Assembly (NCBI GenBank): GCA_905221605.1
Contig: CAJNDS010002295.1
Location: 2,501 to 66,500, forward strand
DNA: 64,000 nt
Direction of reading: 5' to 3'
Origin: Symbiodinium natans
Taxonomy: Eukaryota > Sar > Dinophyceae > Suessiales > Symbiodiniaceae
Part shown: one piece after another, positions 30,401 through 39,694 of the stretch
How the letters are laid out: each line of letters starts with the position of its first letter
Numbering within the stretch: position 1 is the stretch's first letter
Program-made: the position numbers and the translations under genes
The notes under the pieces: generated by a model
Databases searched by the model: none
What the model was told of the DNA's origin: nothing
Seen by the model: only the letters and a program-made list of their open reading frames with translations

Positions 30401-33400
30401 CCTTTGAGGGAAGGGCTAGGGTTTAGGGCTTAGGGTATGGTGTAAGGTATCCTCAAAGGGAATCACTTGGGGTGCTTGATTATGCCTTTGAGGGTGGGGT
30501 TTAGGGTTTAGGGCTTAGGGCTTAGGGCTTAGGGCTTAGGGTTTAGGGTTTAGGGTTTAGGAAGGTATTCGGGCGATTTCGGTTGCACGGCGAGGGTTGG
30601 GTGGCTCATAGGCTTTAATTAGGGAGTTTGGGGTTTAGTGTTGAGGGTTTGTAGGGCCCACGAAGCTTAGTGGTTAGGCACCTTTTTCTTCTGGGGTCCC
30701 CACGCCAAGGACAATTTTTCAGACGGGTAGCTAGATATAGTCCTTCTAGCTGACTCGTACTAAAGTACCCTTCTATGCCACTTTCTGGAGCCTTGTTGGA
30801 GGTGCCTCTCACTGCAGGTAACGTACATCGATCAGGAAGCCTAGTATAGTCAGAGGTGTACTAGGTGTCGAATAAGTACTAATGGTATTCCCTTAGGGTT
30901 CTAATGTATTCAGGCCCCTATATTCTCCTTCATTAAGAGCTTTAGGTTTGGTAGGTTCTGGCCCCTGTGGTCCTAACATTCCCTGATGGTCTCGAAAGCC
31001 GAAGAAGTCCCCCAAACCCAAAAAAGCCCCCCCCCCCCCCGCCCCCCCAAAACCCTAAAACCCTTACTTCAAGCCCTACAAACCCTGAAGCCCAGAATTC
31101 CCAGATCCCAGGACTTCCCCCAGCTAGTAGCCCAGTAACCTTCATATAAAACTGTTTTTGAGCTTGGTTACCTTAAAAGGGAACCCGAAACCAAAAAGGG
31201 TAAAGTGTACCAACCCTAAACCCTAAGCCCCAAGCCCCAACCCTAAACCCTAACCCCTAAACCCTGGGCGTCCGGGCCCGCCGCCCTTCCAAGGGCGAGG
31301 GCCCCCAGGCTCTGGGCCCAGCGCTGGGCCTCCCCGCAGCCTGGACGTAGGGTGTAGGGTGTAGGGTGTATAGGGTGTGTAGGGTGTATAGGGTGTAGGG
31401 TGTAGGGTGTAGGGTTTAGGGTTTAGGGTTTAGGGTTTAGGGTTTAGGGTTTAGGGTTTAGGGTGCAGGGTTCAGGGCTGCGGGTTGCGGGTTGCGAAAC
31501 ATCCACAGCTGCGGGGTTAGGTACCTTGTGAAATCTGCCTAGAGCCCAGGCGCGAACGGGCAAATCACCTTTTGTCCGGTGGCGGAGTAAACCATATGAT
31601 CTGCTGAGGATATCCGAGGTTCCCCGAGCCGTGCCTGCCGAAAAGCGCATCTTGGATGCGAGAGGAACGGAGCGGTAAAGCACACCGGCAGGTACGAAGC
31701 ATGAGGGTTAGAACATTCTCTGCAATCAGAGCGGACATTTGAATAACACCATGGCGGGGGCGTGAGCAAGTTCCTACTGCTCCCCAAAATCTGGGAATTC
31801 AAAGCTTGCCTCTGTGTTGCTGTTAGCATGTCTGTTCCTGCAAAATTAGGAAGTCAAAGAAATCAAGATCAACTACTCAACTGTTGTCCCAGTAAGAACT
31901 TCTCGCAAAGGGGGTTGCCGAAATTAGGGGATACCTTATCGGGGTCCTTGTTACTGGGGGATCCTACTATTTGGGGATCTATCTTGGTGGGTCCCCTATT
32001 TTCGTAAACCCCAAATCACATCGCTTTCAGGATGGCATTGCCAAGGCCCCTTGCCATACACGTTGCACCTCCAGTTCTGGAAGTGTGTCATTCCCTAAAG
32101 GTCCATGCACCTAAATAGGAAATACCTGGGCCTTAAAGCACCTCCTATTTAAGGACTTTGGGGCCCGAGTACACAATAGTCAGGTACATGGACCCTTTTG
32201 GGGTTTAAAGCAGGTACAAGTAGAAGAGGACGAACACGCTGGCGCCGGCCGCACGGGTGCTGGCAGAAGACAGATCCGATGTAGAGGCCGACGTGCTGTC
32301 CGATGCAGAGGCCGACGTGCTAGGGCAGTTGTCCTTCGTGACGCTGCCTTACTTCTCCAATAACCAAGGGGAAAAAAGGTTACACTTTATTTTTCCTGCA
32401 AAAAAAGGAAAACCCAAAAAGTTTAAAGTTCAACTACTGGCAAAGTAAGCTGCAAAGACTGCTCCAGACCTGGAAGGCCTCGTCGGCAAGTAGCATGCCG
32501 TTGTCACCCATCTCGTCGCAATCGCCCAGATTCTGGTACCTTGGGGACGAAATGAACCTTAAAATTGGGGGTCATAGACCCTATACTAATATAATCCCTA
32601 TTGGTTCATAAACCCTAAACCCTAAACCCTAAACCCTAAACCCTAAACCCTAAATCCTAAACCCTAAACCCTAAACGTTCGTTTCGTCCCCAAGGTGCTT
32701 GAACTTCTCCGGGATCTGCGAACATGGTACAGTCTTTGTGATGGTCTGCCCGTCTGTGCCCCACTCGTTCTCAAGGACCAATTTGGACGTCATCTGAGGC
32801 ACGTGCCCGCCCTGTTCCGTGCGCCAGGAATACACGAAGTTCTTGAGCTGGTCGATGGTGGAGCTGCGGAACTTGAAGATGACGATGGCTGTCGGGATCA
32901 TGAGCGTCTGGTTGTACACGGCGTCCAGCGCGCAGTCCTGAAAAAGGACCCCAAGTGAACTATGAAGATGGGGTCATATACCCTCTACTACTGGACTTCC
33001 TATCTGGTCAAAAGAACCATAAACCCCTTTAGGGTTCGTTTGGTCCTTATAAGGGTCCTCCAGGCGCCCCCCGTTCACTGCGCTTAGAGCCTTGTTGTTG
33101 TCACACATCGCCTTGCGCAGGGTGGATCCGACTGAGCAGCCAGTCCACACGACAACTCCGTCCGTGGTCACGTGGCTCTGCATCCTCTTCCTTGGGGGAC
33201 GAAATGAACCCAAACAGGGCTTATTATGGTCCATAGACCTGAATAGGGGTGTATAATATATATATATATATATATATATATTACACATATATCCGCTGCT
33301 CTTCTGGTGTCGATGTGACTGTTGACGTGGATGTGCTACCTGCGTGGTTACAAGACTCAGCAACCGTCGAGCATGATAGCCTTCAGAGGAACACATGCCG

Positions 33401-36400
33401 ATACGACTCCATCGAGCATGATCGCCCTAAGAATACATGCTCCATGTCCAGCCGAATATGCGCAATGTGCGGCCAGGCAAGCTGGCCTAGTTACATGGAC
33501 AGCACATACAGCTTTCCTGGGTACATGGAATTCTGCCGCTGCTCTTCTGGTGTCGATGTGACTGTTGACGTGGATGTGCTACCTGCGTGGTTACAAGACT
33601 CAGCAACCGTCGAGCATGATAGCCTTCAGAGGAACACATGCCGATACGACTCCATCGAGCATGATCGCCCTAAGGGGAATACATGCTCCATGGATAGCTC
33701 CATTGGTTCAGCAGGTTCGCAGTGTGAATGCTGGGGTCTTGCTGGTCTTGGTGGTGCTTGGACGGAAGATTCAAATCGAGGGCGTATGCTTTTCCTGTCA
33801 TTTTCTGACTTGGCGGTTGAAGGTGGCGCCCGCGCGAGGCAAGGAACCTGGATTGGGGTTTGGGAGCCACTTCCAGACTCTTTTCGTGGAGAGGTGCAGA
33901 CATTGGTCCTGGATTCGGGATTTGATGGCGAGCAATCGTTGCTAGGCCGCATCATCACTTTCGATGTGGTGGCGTCCGGCCACGTTGACGGCGTCAGGGC
34001 GGCCGGTGGCATTCGCGCCCTTGCAGCCAAGATGCTAAAGCAGGAGCACCGCGTATGCCTTGGTGGGGCGTTTCGCTACTTCGATCCCGGAGGCGACACC
34101 ACGGAGGCCTTGGACACGCCTGTCAGGACTCGGGCTGCGGCAGGTCAGGGCGTGGGCAGGCAGTTCGCAAGCAAGCAGTTGGAGGACAGCCTTGCTCTCT
34201 CAGACGACAACGTCCACACAGTGTTGATGCTCGAAGGCCAGCAGTTGCTCTGCAACCGCGCGCTCGCAGCCTACAACGTTCAGAAGGAGTCGACGCTCCA
34301 CCTGGTCTTGCGCCTGCATGGTGACGTGCAGTTCTTCGCGCAGGTGCTGCTTGGCGAGACCAACACCTTTGGTGTTGCGGCTTCTACTGTGGACACCGTG
34401 AAGGCGACGATCTCATCTGGTCAGCGCTGCTCCATCTTCGCAAGCGCTCAGAAGGAGTCGACACTCCACCTGTTCTTTCGGCGCCTGTGCGGTGGCGTGC
34501 AGTTCTTCTTGAAGACGCTGAAGGGTAAGGCCATCGACATGAATGTTGCAGCATCCGCCATCGACACCATGACGACGCTCATGCATCGCATCTTCGGCGC
34601 CTTGGGCACCGCGCAGGCCCCTTCCTACTCAGAGGGCCAGGCCAAGAAATACATGCTCTGGTGGCACAAGTGCACCAGCGTTCTGGGGACGGCGGCGCTC
34701 GCTTCCACATGATCTTCCACCTACAGAGCGGCAAGCCGCGAGAATCACCCTAGAGGCATGCTGCAAGTGCCGTTGCTTCCTTCTTTTTATCTGCGCGTGG
34801 TCACTGCAAGCTTTCGTGGTTGTTCATGGAGTTTCTGGGCCATGCTGCTTTTTGTTCCATCGTTCTGGTTTCCAGAATGTGCCAGATTACTTGTTGGTGC
34901 CTTTTGTAGATAGGGTGGGACAGCTTTTCACCTGAAGTGCGGTGCGCTGGGTCAATCCCCCCGATGAGGTGCGAATCCACACTGGCATACTCACTCCGAA
35001 TTAGGTGCATGCCTAAGGCTGCGTCCGACTGGACTCGGTGCCTCGAAAGCGGAAAGCGGAATTACACATATATATATATATAGTAGTATGTAGGGTATAG
35101 GACCCCTCAATTTTAGGGTTCATCTCGCCCCCAAGCTTCACCGCCATGTCGGCAAAGTTGGTCGTCTCATTGTTCGTGTTCTCGAACCACAAGTTCACGT
35201 CCTCCAAGCCTTGGTAGCCCAGAAACCACATTCTGATAAGGGGCACCCTTTTTTGGGTTGGCTCTTTTATAAGGGAACCCATAACACAAAAAACAAAAAA
35301 CGTAAAGGGTACCCAAGACTGGGCTACCAAGAAGCTTACGGATGGCTCCGGCTGCCTCATCTTTGGCCCGGGCAGGGTCTGCCAGGACCAGTAGCACAGC
35401 TCAGCGTCGCCCATGTCCGCCGAAATCGCGGCCAGCGCATCCAGGAAGGGGTTGTAGCTGGGGGTCGTCGGCCTGGGCCCAAGAGGAACCTAGGAATAAA
35501 GGATTATAAGGGAACCTGGGAACCTGAACCCCAAAAAAAAAGGAAGAAAGGGGCCTACTCTGAGGTCCTAGCGGCCAAGGGCTTGGAGCTCCTGGCCCGG
35601 AGTTCGACAGGAGGGTGCCACTGTCCGCATAAGAGTCCACGAGATACCCCGGATAGGTGCCTCATACTTCTCCCCAAGAGCCACGGGAAAGGCCAAGAAA
35701 TAAAGAGGGTTAAACGTTACTACTCCTACTAGATATAAGGAAACCCAAAAAGCTTTAAAGTTCATGTACTGGCTAAGTTTAAGTAAGGAAACCCAAAAAG
35801 CTTAAAGTAGGGCACCCTACATATTCCCTTAAAAGTTATGTGTAGGGGGATAGAGGGTGCCTCATTAAGAGTAAGGTGCTCAACCGGCGGCCGTCCACGG
35901 ACGGGTGCCCGTGGGGCACTGGACCCTCGCCACCGAAGGGGCAGGCCACGCTTAGCGGGAAGGCGCAAGCCACCACCTTACGGTTGGTAATAGAATCCCT
36001 TAAAGGGTATATATAGGGGAATGAGGCACCTTCTATCCTATATCCCATAATCCCTTAAAGGGTATACATATATATATATATATGTATATGTATATGTATA
36101 AGTATGTGTATATGTATATGTATATGTATGTGTATATGTCTATGTATACATATATATATATAGAGGGGAATGAGGTACCCTATATCCCCCCATAATAAAC
36201 ACTTTATATAGGGTACCTCACTCCCTCATTCCCTACGATCCCACAGTAAGCCACCAGGAGGTCGCGGACACGCATCAGGGCCATGGCGTTTTCGTCTTCT
36301 TTGCCAGCTTGGGCGCCGGAGGCAGATGGCTATTCGGATATGCAGGGTTTAAGGTTTAGGGTTTAGGGTTTAGGGGCCCAGTAACCATATTATGATAAGG

Positions 36401-38977
36401 GCACCCCTTTTTGGCGCTGGTGAACCTGGAACCCCAAAAAAGGGTTCAGGGTACCACTGGGCTACTAAGATACTGTCTCGGCAAGGTGGGATCCTGCCGA
36501 CGCATGTGCGATGCGGCGCAAGAGTGAGAAGGAAGAGCTAGGCGGTAACAGGGTTTAGCTCCAAGTATTCGAACCTATCTATACCTGATGTGTATAGATC
36601 GGTCTCTTCAGCAATACCCTCCCCTTGCCCTAAGCCCTAAACCCTCAACCCTAAACCCTCAAAAAGAACGAATGTCTCGGATGCTTTAACGCGAGTCATG
36701 CACCCCCTAACCCTAAACCCTAAACCCGAAACCCGAAACCCTAAACCCTCCACCGAGCCGCATCCCCGGCCTTTGAGCAGCGTCGTCTGGACCACGGCGT
36801 TGAAGCCGAAGGACTGGGCGGCTTGTGGGCTTTGGGGGGGGGGGGGGGGGGGGGGGGGGTAAGGGTTTAGGGCTTTTAGGGTTTACAGGGCTTTTTAGAG
36901 TTTATAGGTTTTCATAGGATTCATAGGTTTTTATAAGGTTTTTTAGGGTTTGTAGGGTTTAGCGTTTATAGGTTTCTGTGGGGTTTTTAGGCTTTCTTTT
37001 GTTTTTAATCGTACAGGGGGTTATAGGGCTTAAAAGGGTTTGTAGGGTTTGTAGGGTTTATACGGTTAAAAGGGTTTATAGGGGCTTACAGGTCGCCCAT
37101 GGACACAAGAAACTCCTGAATCTAAGCACGCATGAGAAATCCTCAAAAATGACTGAAGAGAGTTTCGCAACAAGGGGGCACGCAGAAAAGGGCAACCCCG
37201 AATCCATGTCCTCCAGCCCAACAAATAAGTATGATGTGTGTGGGCATTTCCCTAAACGTAGGGGGTACCCCTTTTAGAACCCAATTGAATAGAATTCCCT
37301 TCAAGGCACCCCCCAAACAAGGGTACCCCTATTTTCGGAAACCCCCGTAGCCCGAAACTCTAAACCCTAAGCCCTAAAACCTACACCCTAAACAGTCCCA
37401 AAACCCTTGACACCAAAAGTCACACCCATCCACTTTTCGTAGTGAAGAGTTAGGAGGAAGGTACCAAGCCCCTTTTTCCCCGAGCTGTGTGTGGGGCCAC
37501 CGCGTGCGGTAGGCTCAGGGGCGCCGTCGCAGGATTTGGCCGCCGTGACTGCTGCTTGGCCTTGCGCCTTTGGTGCTGCTTGCTATTTGGGTGCTGCTGC
37601 TTGCTACTTGGGTGCCCTAGTGGGTCTGTTTCTGGTGCTGCTTGCTGCTGGGCCGTGCGCCGCTGGTACTGCTTGCTACTTGGGTGTCCTGCTGGACCTG
37701 TTGCTGCTGTATCTGCTGGTTACTTGTGCACCTTTCTGGAACTTGCAATGCCAGGGCTGTTGAGCCTGGCGCCGCGCGTGCCCTGCTGGGCCTGGCGCCG
37801 CTGCCCTTTTTTGCTACTTGGGTGCCATGGTGGGCCTTGCAGGGGTGCCCTGCTGTGCTTTTAGCCGCTGGCGCTGCTTGCTACTTGGGTGCCCTTCTGG
37901 GCCCTGCACCGCTAGCGCTGCTTGCTGGGACAGCCTCATGAGCGCAGCGGCATGAAGCCGTCCGAGCTTCCCTCCAAGCACGCTCATTCCCAACGCAGCT
38001 TCAACAGGTCATTCATGATCAACTTCGATTGGCCCGGACAAGTACTGCCTGGCTCACGGAGACCCAGACTAAAGGCATGAAACCCTTGTCAAAGCTGTAA
38101 AGAGCGGAGGCTGTGGTGCATAGGCCTTTTCGAAATCATGCTCCTTGCGCCGCCGGTGTCTTCTGCTACTTGGGTGCCCTGCTATGCCTTTAGCCTGCTG
38201 TGCCTTGCGCCGATGGTGCAACGCCGTTGCGTGCAGTTCTTTATCGTCTCTTGGCCGGGTGCTCCAGTGGCACTCTGCCAGCAGGAGTTGAACCTGCATG
38301 CGTAAGGGCGTGTTGCAATAGTCCCTGCAGCGACTTCTGTACAGGCCCAGAGAACCGACGGTCTGATCTGCAGTGAGTTTGGCTGCCCACTGCAGCAGCA
38401 AAGCCTCAGGCACTCCAGGACTACTTCCTGCAGGTCCACCGAAGCGAGGGCAGTCTGCAGGGAGGCCCTTGGAAGGACTACTGGCGCCCAACCTCGGAAG
38501 GCCCTCGGGAGGCCTTGAGCCTTACCTGAACTCCAAGCGGAGGGGCAGTGACGTTTAACGGAGCCCCTGAGATGCCGGCAGGGATGGTGCCTGAGGCACT
38601 AAAGTCAGTCGCGAAGTTGAGAAAACAGGTCTGACAGAGGATCCAAGTAGTCACCCAGACCACCCAAAACCCTAGACCCTGCCCCTGAACCCCAAGCCCC
38701 AAACCCTAAACCCTAGACCCTAAAACCCTAACATCTTACAACCCTAAACCCCTAAAACCCTAGAACCTAAAATCCTAAACCCTAAACCCTGAGCTTGAAA
38801 TCCTAAAGCCTAAACCCTGATGAGCCCTAAACCTTAAATCCCAAGACAACAACCCCCCCCCCCCCCCCCCCCCCCAACCCTAAACCCTAAACCCTAAACC
38901 CTAAACCCTAAACCCTAAACCCGGCCAGAGCCCGCCTGCATCTTGGCCTCCCCCAGCAGGTCCTCAGCTGAGGCGGT
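27431..38977 (-). CDS. PPR-like exons, upstream part (4 exons)
   Basis: Four - strand islands join in phase. 38977..38921 (SAEDLLGEAKMQAGSGR) ends CGG|GTTTAGGG, so the telomere repeat itself is the donor. 36813..36771 follows CCCAG and reads SFGFNAVVQTTLLK; the spacing from LL to the next Asn is exactly right for a PPR motif. 31340..31270 reads CGEAQRWAQSLGALALGR and AAGPD. 27509..27431 reads GLLISARRAGVRMAAAVHTAAM. Donors are GT or GC; acceptors are AG. The second intron (36770-31341) has the near-identical 4-mers GCCG and GCTG at its two ends and contains the whole small secreted-protein gene. The third intron covers 31269-27510. Whether these exons and those at 18.5-10 kb form one gene or several is inferred from phase only. 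Confidence 0.55.
27526..27845. repeat. TTTAGGG array then CCCTAAA array
   Basis: TTTAGGG units at 27526-27690 switch directly to CCCTAAA-type units at 27690-27845. Confidence 0.9.
27846..28600. other. Unique DNA with short arrays
   Basis: CCCTAAA words at 28165-28200 and 28320-28355 and TTTAGGG at 28455-28503. No gene recognised. Confidence 0.35.
28602..28870. repeat. C run, G run and (TA/CA) microsatellite
   Basis: C homopolymer 28603-28619, G runs 28686-28705, then ATACAT/TATATG repeats 28700-28870. ORFs here are artefacts. Confidence 0.9.
28871..29559. other. Unique DNA, no gene recognised
   Basis: Short CCCTAAA stretches at 29195-29245 and 29365-29385. 29495-29560 has repeated CCCCAATAAGG/ACATAAGACCCC words. 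Confidence 0.35.
29560..29910. repeat. CCCTAAAA array and 10-bp CCCTATAGAC array
   Basis: CCCTAAAA with TTTCGTAA spacers at 29560-29660, CCCTAAG words from 29745, and seven or more exact copies of the 10-mer CCCTATAGAC at 29826-29897. Confidence 0.9.
29911..31119. other. Unique DNA with CA repeat and TTTAGGG arrays
   Basis: (CA)n at 30045-30120, TTTAGGG at 30170-30205, 30340-30370, 30415-30440 and 30485-30560, and a C run at 31028-31041. No gene recognised. Confidence 0.4.
31120..31216. mobile_element. Diverged family B element
   Basis: Starts TAGTAGCCCAGTAACCTTCA and contains the family words AAGGGAACCCGAAACC; the right end is eroded. Confidence 0.4.
31200..31480. repeat. CCCTAAA array, exon island, GGTGTAGGG/TTTAGGG array
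   Basis: C-strand array 31210-31265 and G-strand array 31346-31480, the latter starting as GGTGTAGGG units before becoming TTTAGGG. They enclose the PPR exon 31270-31340. 31481-31868 is unique and includes the 3' flank of the small gene. Confidence 0.85.
31869..36284 (-). CDS. Secreted protein gene, 11 exons split by introner-like elements
   Basis: Exons on the - strand: 36329..36255 (ATG at 36284), 35976..35880, 35660..35576, 35472..35336, 35209..35140, 33190..33058, 32937..32699, 32539..32454, 32347..32218, 32068..32025 and 31906..31869. The total from the ATG is exactly 363 codons. The N-terminus MALMRVRDLLVVACAFPLSV looks like a signal peptide, and an in-frame TAG lies just upstream at 36330-36332. 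The protein is Cys-containing, with NNETT and a Ser/Thr/Ala-rich stretch near residues 290-325 (a 24-bp duplication at 32278-32325), then a hydrophobic segment SVFVLFYL. No family was recognised. If intron 9 is retained the protein ends at 32205 right after the hydrophobic segment, like a GPI-anchor signal, so the last two exons are less certain. Confidence 0.75.
31907..32020 (-). mobile_element. Introner-like element, intron 10, tentative
   Basis: Family G ends: GGGGTTTACGAAAATAGGGG and CCCCTAATTTCGGCAACCCC. Duplication GCGA at both borders. Unlike the others the element does not end in AG, so the exact splice is open. Confidence 0.55.
32069..32213 (-). mobile_element. Introner-like element, intron 9 (GT-AG), tentative
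   Basis: Inner inverted repeats CCCAAAAGGGTCCATGTACC and GGTGCATGGACCTTTAGGG. The border 4-mers GTAC and GTGC differ by one base. Phase is kept, but retention would give a shorter, equally sensible C-terminus. Confidence 0.6.
32348..32449 (-). mobile_element. Introner-like element, intron 8 (GC-AG)
   Basis: Family C: begins CTTACTTTGCCAGTAG and ends TATTGGAGAAGTAAG, inverted copies; duplication GCAG. Exons join WSSLCS to VTKDN. Confidence 0.82.
32540..32694 (-). mobile_element. Introner-like element with telomere array inside, intron 7 (GC-AG)
   Basis: Ends CTTGGGGACGAAACGAAC and GGTTCATTTCGTCCCCAAG; border 4-mers GCAC and GTAC differ by one base. About 80 bp of perfect telomere repeat (32595-32675 on +) lies within the element. 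Exons join PEKFK to YQNLGD. Confidence 0.82.
32938..33057 (-). mobile_element. Introner-like element, intron 6 (GA-AG)
   Basis: Family A: begins with CCTTATAAGGACCAAACG and ends GGGGTCCTTTTTCAG; duplication GGAC at the borders. Exons join GGRLE to DCALDAVYN. Confidence 0.82.
33249..34712 (+). pseudogene. Degenerate polyubiquitin-like ORF inside intron 5
   Basis: 487 open codons. The first ATG lies in a TA repeat, so a later start such as the ATG at 33690 is more likely. Residues from about 231 on hold several eroded ubiquitin units: ITFDVVASGHVDGVRA (ITLEVEPSDTIENVKA in ubiquitin), KQLEDSLALSDDN, YNVQKESTLHLVLRLHGD, then VQFFAQVLLGET and GVAASTVDTVKATI, QKESTLHLFFRRLCGG, VQFFLKTLKGKAIDMNVA. 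Units are head to tail, one ends in GG followed at once by the next, as in polyubiquitin, but one lacks its middle and key surface residues are changed. Normal ubiquitin is almost invariant, so this cannot be a working ubiquitin source. The lack of stops is odd for a dead copy. It may be a young pseudogene or a new protein. Confidence 0.65.
33293..33672 (+). repeat. Duplicated 137-bp segment, spacing 243 bp
   Basis: 33293-33429 recurs almost unchanged at 33536-33672. Both copies are read in the same frame of the polyubiquitin-like ORF (SSGVDVTVDVDVLPAWLQ). Confidence 0.95.
35210..35331 (-). mobile_element. Introner-like element, intron 4 (GC-AG)
   Basis: Family B: perfect terminal repeats CTTGGTAGCCCAG/CTGGGCTACCAAG, duplication GCTT. 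Relatives at 52392-52500 and 36375-36469. Confidence 0.88.
35473..35571 (-). mobile_element. Introner-like element, intron 3 (GC-AG)
   Basis: Family E: begins CTAGGACCTCAGAGTAGG, ends GGGCCCAG, with duplication GCCG. Removing element plus one duplication joins PSPW to PTTPSYN in frame. Confidence 0.8.
35661..35875 (-). mobile_element. Introner-like element, intron 2 (GC-AG)
   Basis: Begins CTTACTCTTAATGAGG, ends GAGAAGTATGAG, with the duplication GCAC at both borders. Inside are two related stretches (AGCTTTTTGGGTTTCC), so it is probably compound. Confidence 0.75.
35977..36250 (-). mobile_element. Introner-like element, intron 1 (GT-AG)
   Basis: Ends CTTACTGTGGG and CCAACCGTAAG, with the duplication GTGG at both borders. 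The intron is GTGG plus the element. Contains a TATA/TGTA microsatellite at 36068-36164 and inverted CCCTTTAAGGG words. Confidence 0.8.
36375..36469. mobile_element. Family B element joined to a TTTAGGG array
   Basis: Right end CCACTGGGCTACTAAG is intact; the left end is cut at GGCCCAGTAACC, where it meets a TTTAGGG array (36345-36374). It lies just upstream of the small gene. Confidence 0.65.
36470..36770. other. Upstream region of the small gene
   Basis: Unique DNA at 36470-36620, then C-strand repeats at 36630-36750 leading to the PPR exon at 36771. A possible further exon at about 36530-36475 (- strand) is open but unsupported. Confidence 0.35.
36833..37241. repeat. G run and degenerate GGGTTTATAGG array
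   Basis: About 27 G at 36834-36860, then GGGTTT(A)TAGGG words to about 37090, then unique DNA. Confidence 0.8.
37242..37346. mobile_element. Inverted-repeat element, family G
   Basis: Left GGGCATTTCCC...GGGGGTACCCC, right GGGTACCCCTATTTTCGG...CCCCC; inverted relatives of 41064-41167. Confidence 0.7.
37347..38660. other. Imperfect minisatellite (TGCTACTTGGGTGCC) and unique DNA
   Basis: 37550-37935 and 38150-38200 hold diverged copies of a unit with GCTGCTTGCTACTTGGG and GTGCCCTGCTGGGCC. Open frames in it are repeat artefacts. 38201-38660 is unique, GC-rich, with no recognised gene. Confidence 0.6.
38690..38925. repeat. CCCTAAA-type array with a C run
   Basis: Degenerate C-strand units, about 24 C at 38853-38876, then six perfect CCCTAAA units ending exactly at the PPR exon border 38921. 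Confidence 0.9.
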
Positions 38978-39694
38978 CTTCGGAGGGTTTGGGCAATGAA
39001 GGGGGCTTGGGGCTTTAGGGTTTTCCTGCTTGGGTTGGGGTGTTGGGGGAGGGTCTTTACCCTAAACCCTAAACCCTAAGCCCTAAAGCCTAAACTCTAA
39101 ACCCTAAACCCTAAATTTTAGAGCTGCGCTAACTGCTCCAGTGAAGTTGGTATCCCTTTGGTTTGTCCCGAACCCTTTCTCCTTTCATGTTTTTTTTTAA
39201 ACTTACTTAAACCTCTTTTGTGTCCAATTTACTTAAACCCTAAACCCTAAACCCGAAATCGTTAAACCTAAATCCTCAACCCTAAACCCTAAAAAAACCC
39301 TAAACCGGGGGAGTGGTGGGGGCAGGGAGTGGTGGGGGGAGGGAGTGGTGGGGGGAGTGGAGTGGGGGGGGGTGGGGGGGAGTGGGGTGTGGGGGGGGGG
39401 GGCGGAGTGTGGGGGGGGGGAGTGGGGGGGGAGTGGGGGGGAGTGGGGGGGGGGGGAGGGGGGGAAAGCTGAAAAGGAGACTCTCAAAAGTGGGGGGAAG
39501 AAAAGGCGACTAAACGAGCAAGAGTACAAAAAGGCGACCAAACAAAAAAAGTGATAACAAAAGCGACCAACCAGAAAAGGGTATAAAAAGGCGACCAAAC
39601 CAAAAAGGGGCATTGGGTTGCACCCTAGGGTCGCTGTTATCAAAAGATGCTTCCTCCAAATTCTCTAGGCGCCAACTTCACGGGCGAACTCTAA
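38978..39694. other. Short arrays, G-rich microsatellite, unique DNA
   Basis: CCCTAAA words at 39058-39118 and 39235-39305; GTGGGGGGAGTGG repeats at 39305-39465; then AAAGGCGACCAAAC repeats at 39500-39610. No gene seen. Confidence 0.7.

Larger units (their letters stand above)
33191..35135 (-). mobile_element. Composite introner-like element, intron 5 (GA-AG), 1.9 kb
   Basis: Outer ends CTTGGGGGCGAGATGAACCC and GGGTTCATTTCGTCCCCCAAG are inverted copies of family A, with duplication GAAG. The interior 33293-35060 is foreign cargo flanked by a 13-bp direct repeat, ATTACACATATAT (33280-33292 and 35061-35073). The cargo includes the polyubiquitin-like ORF on the opposite strand. The intron is in phase: MAVK to RMQSHV. 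Confidence 0.8.

Noticed and set aside
35167-35397. Alternative frame giving AKDEAAGAIR joined by a GT-AG splice to LEDVNLW
   Set aside because: The frame has a stop upstream in the same exon, while the chosen GC-AG splice keeps 48 upstream codons open and matches the neighbouring exon phases.
37487-37941. Leu/Cys/Ala-rich ORFs in three frames
   Set aside because: Products of an imperfect minisatellite.
38281-38297. tRNA gene on the - strand
   Set aside because: A good T-arm (GCAGG TTCAACT CCTGC) is present, but no matching acceptor stem, D-arm or anticodon arm was found.
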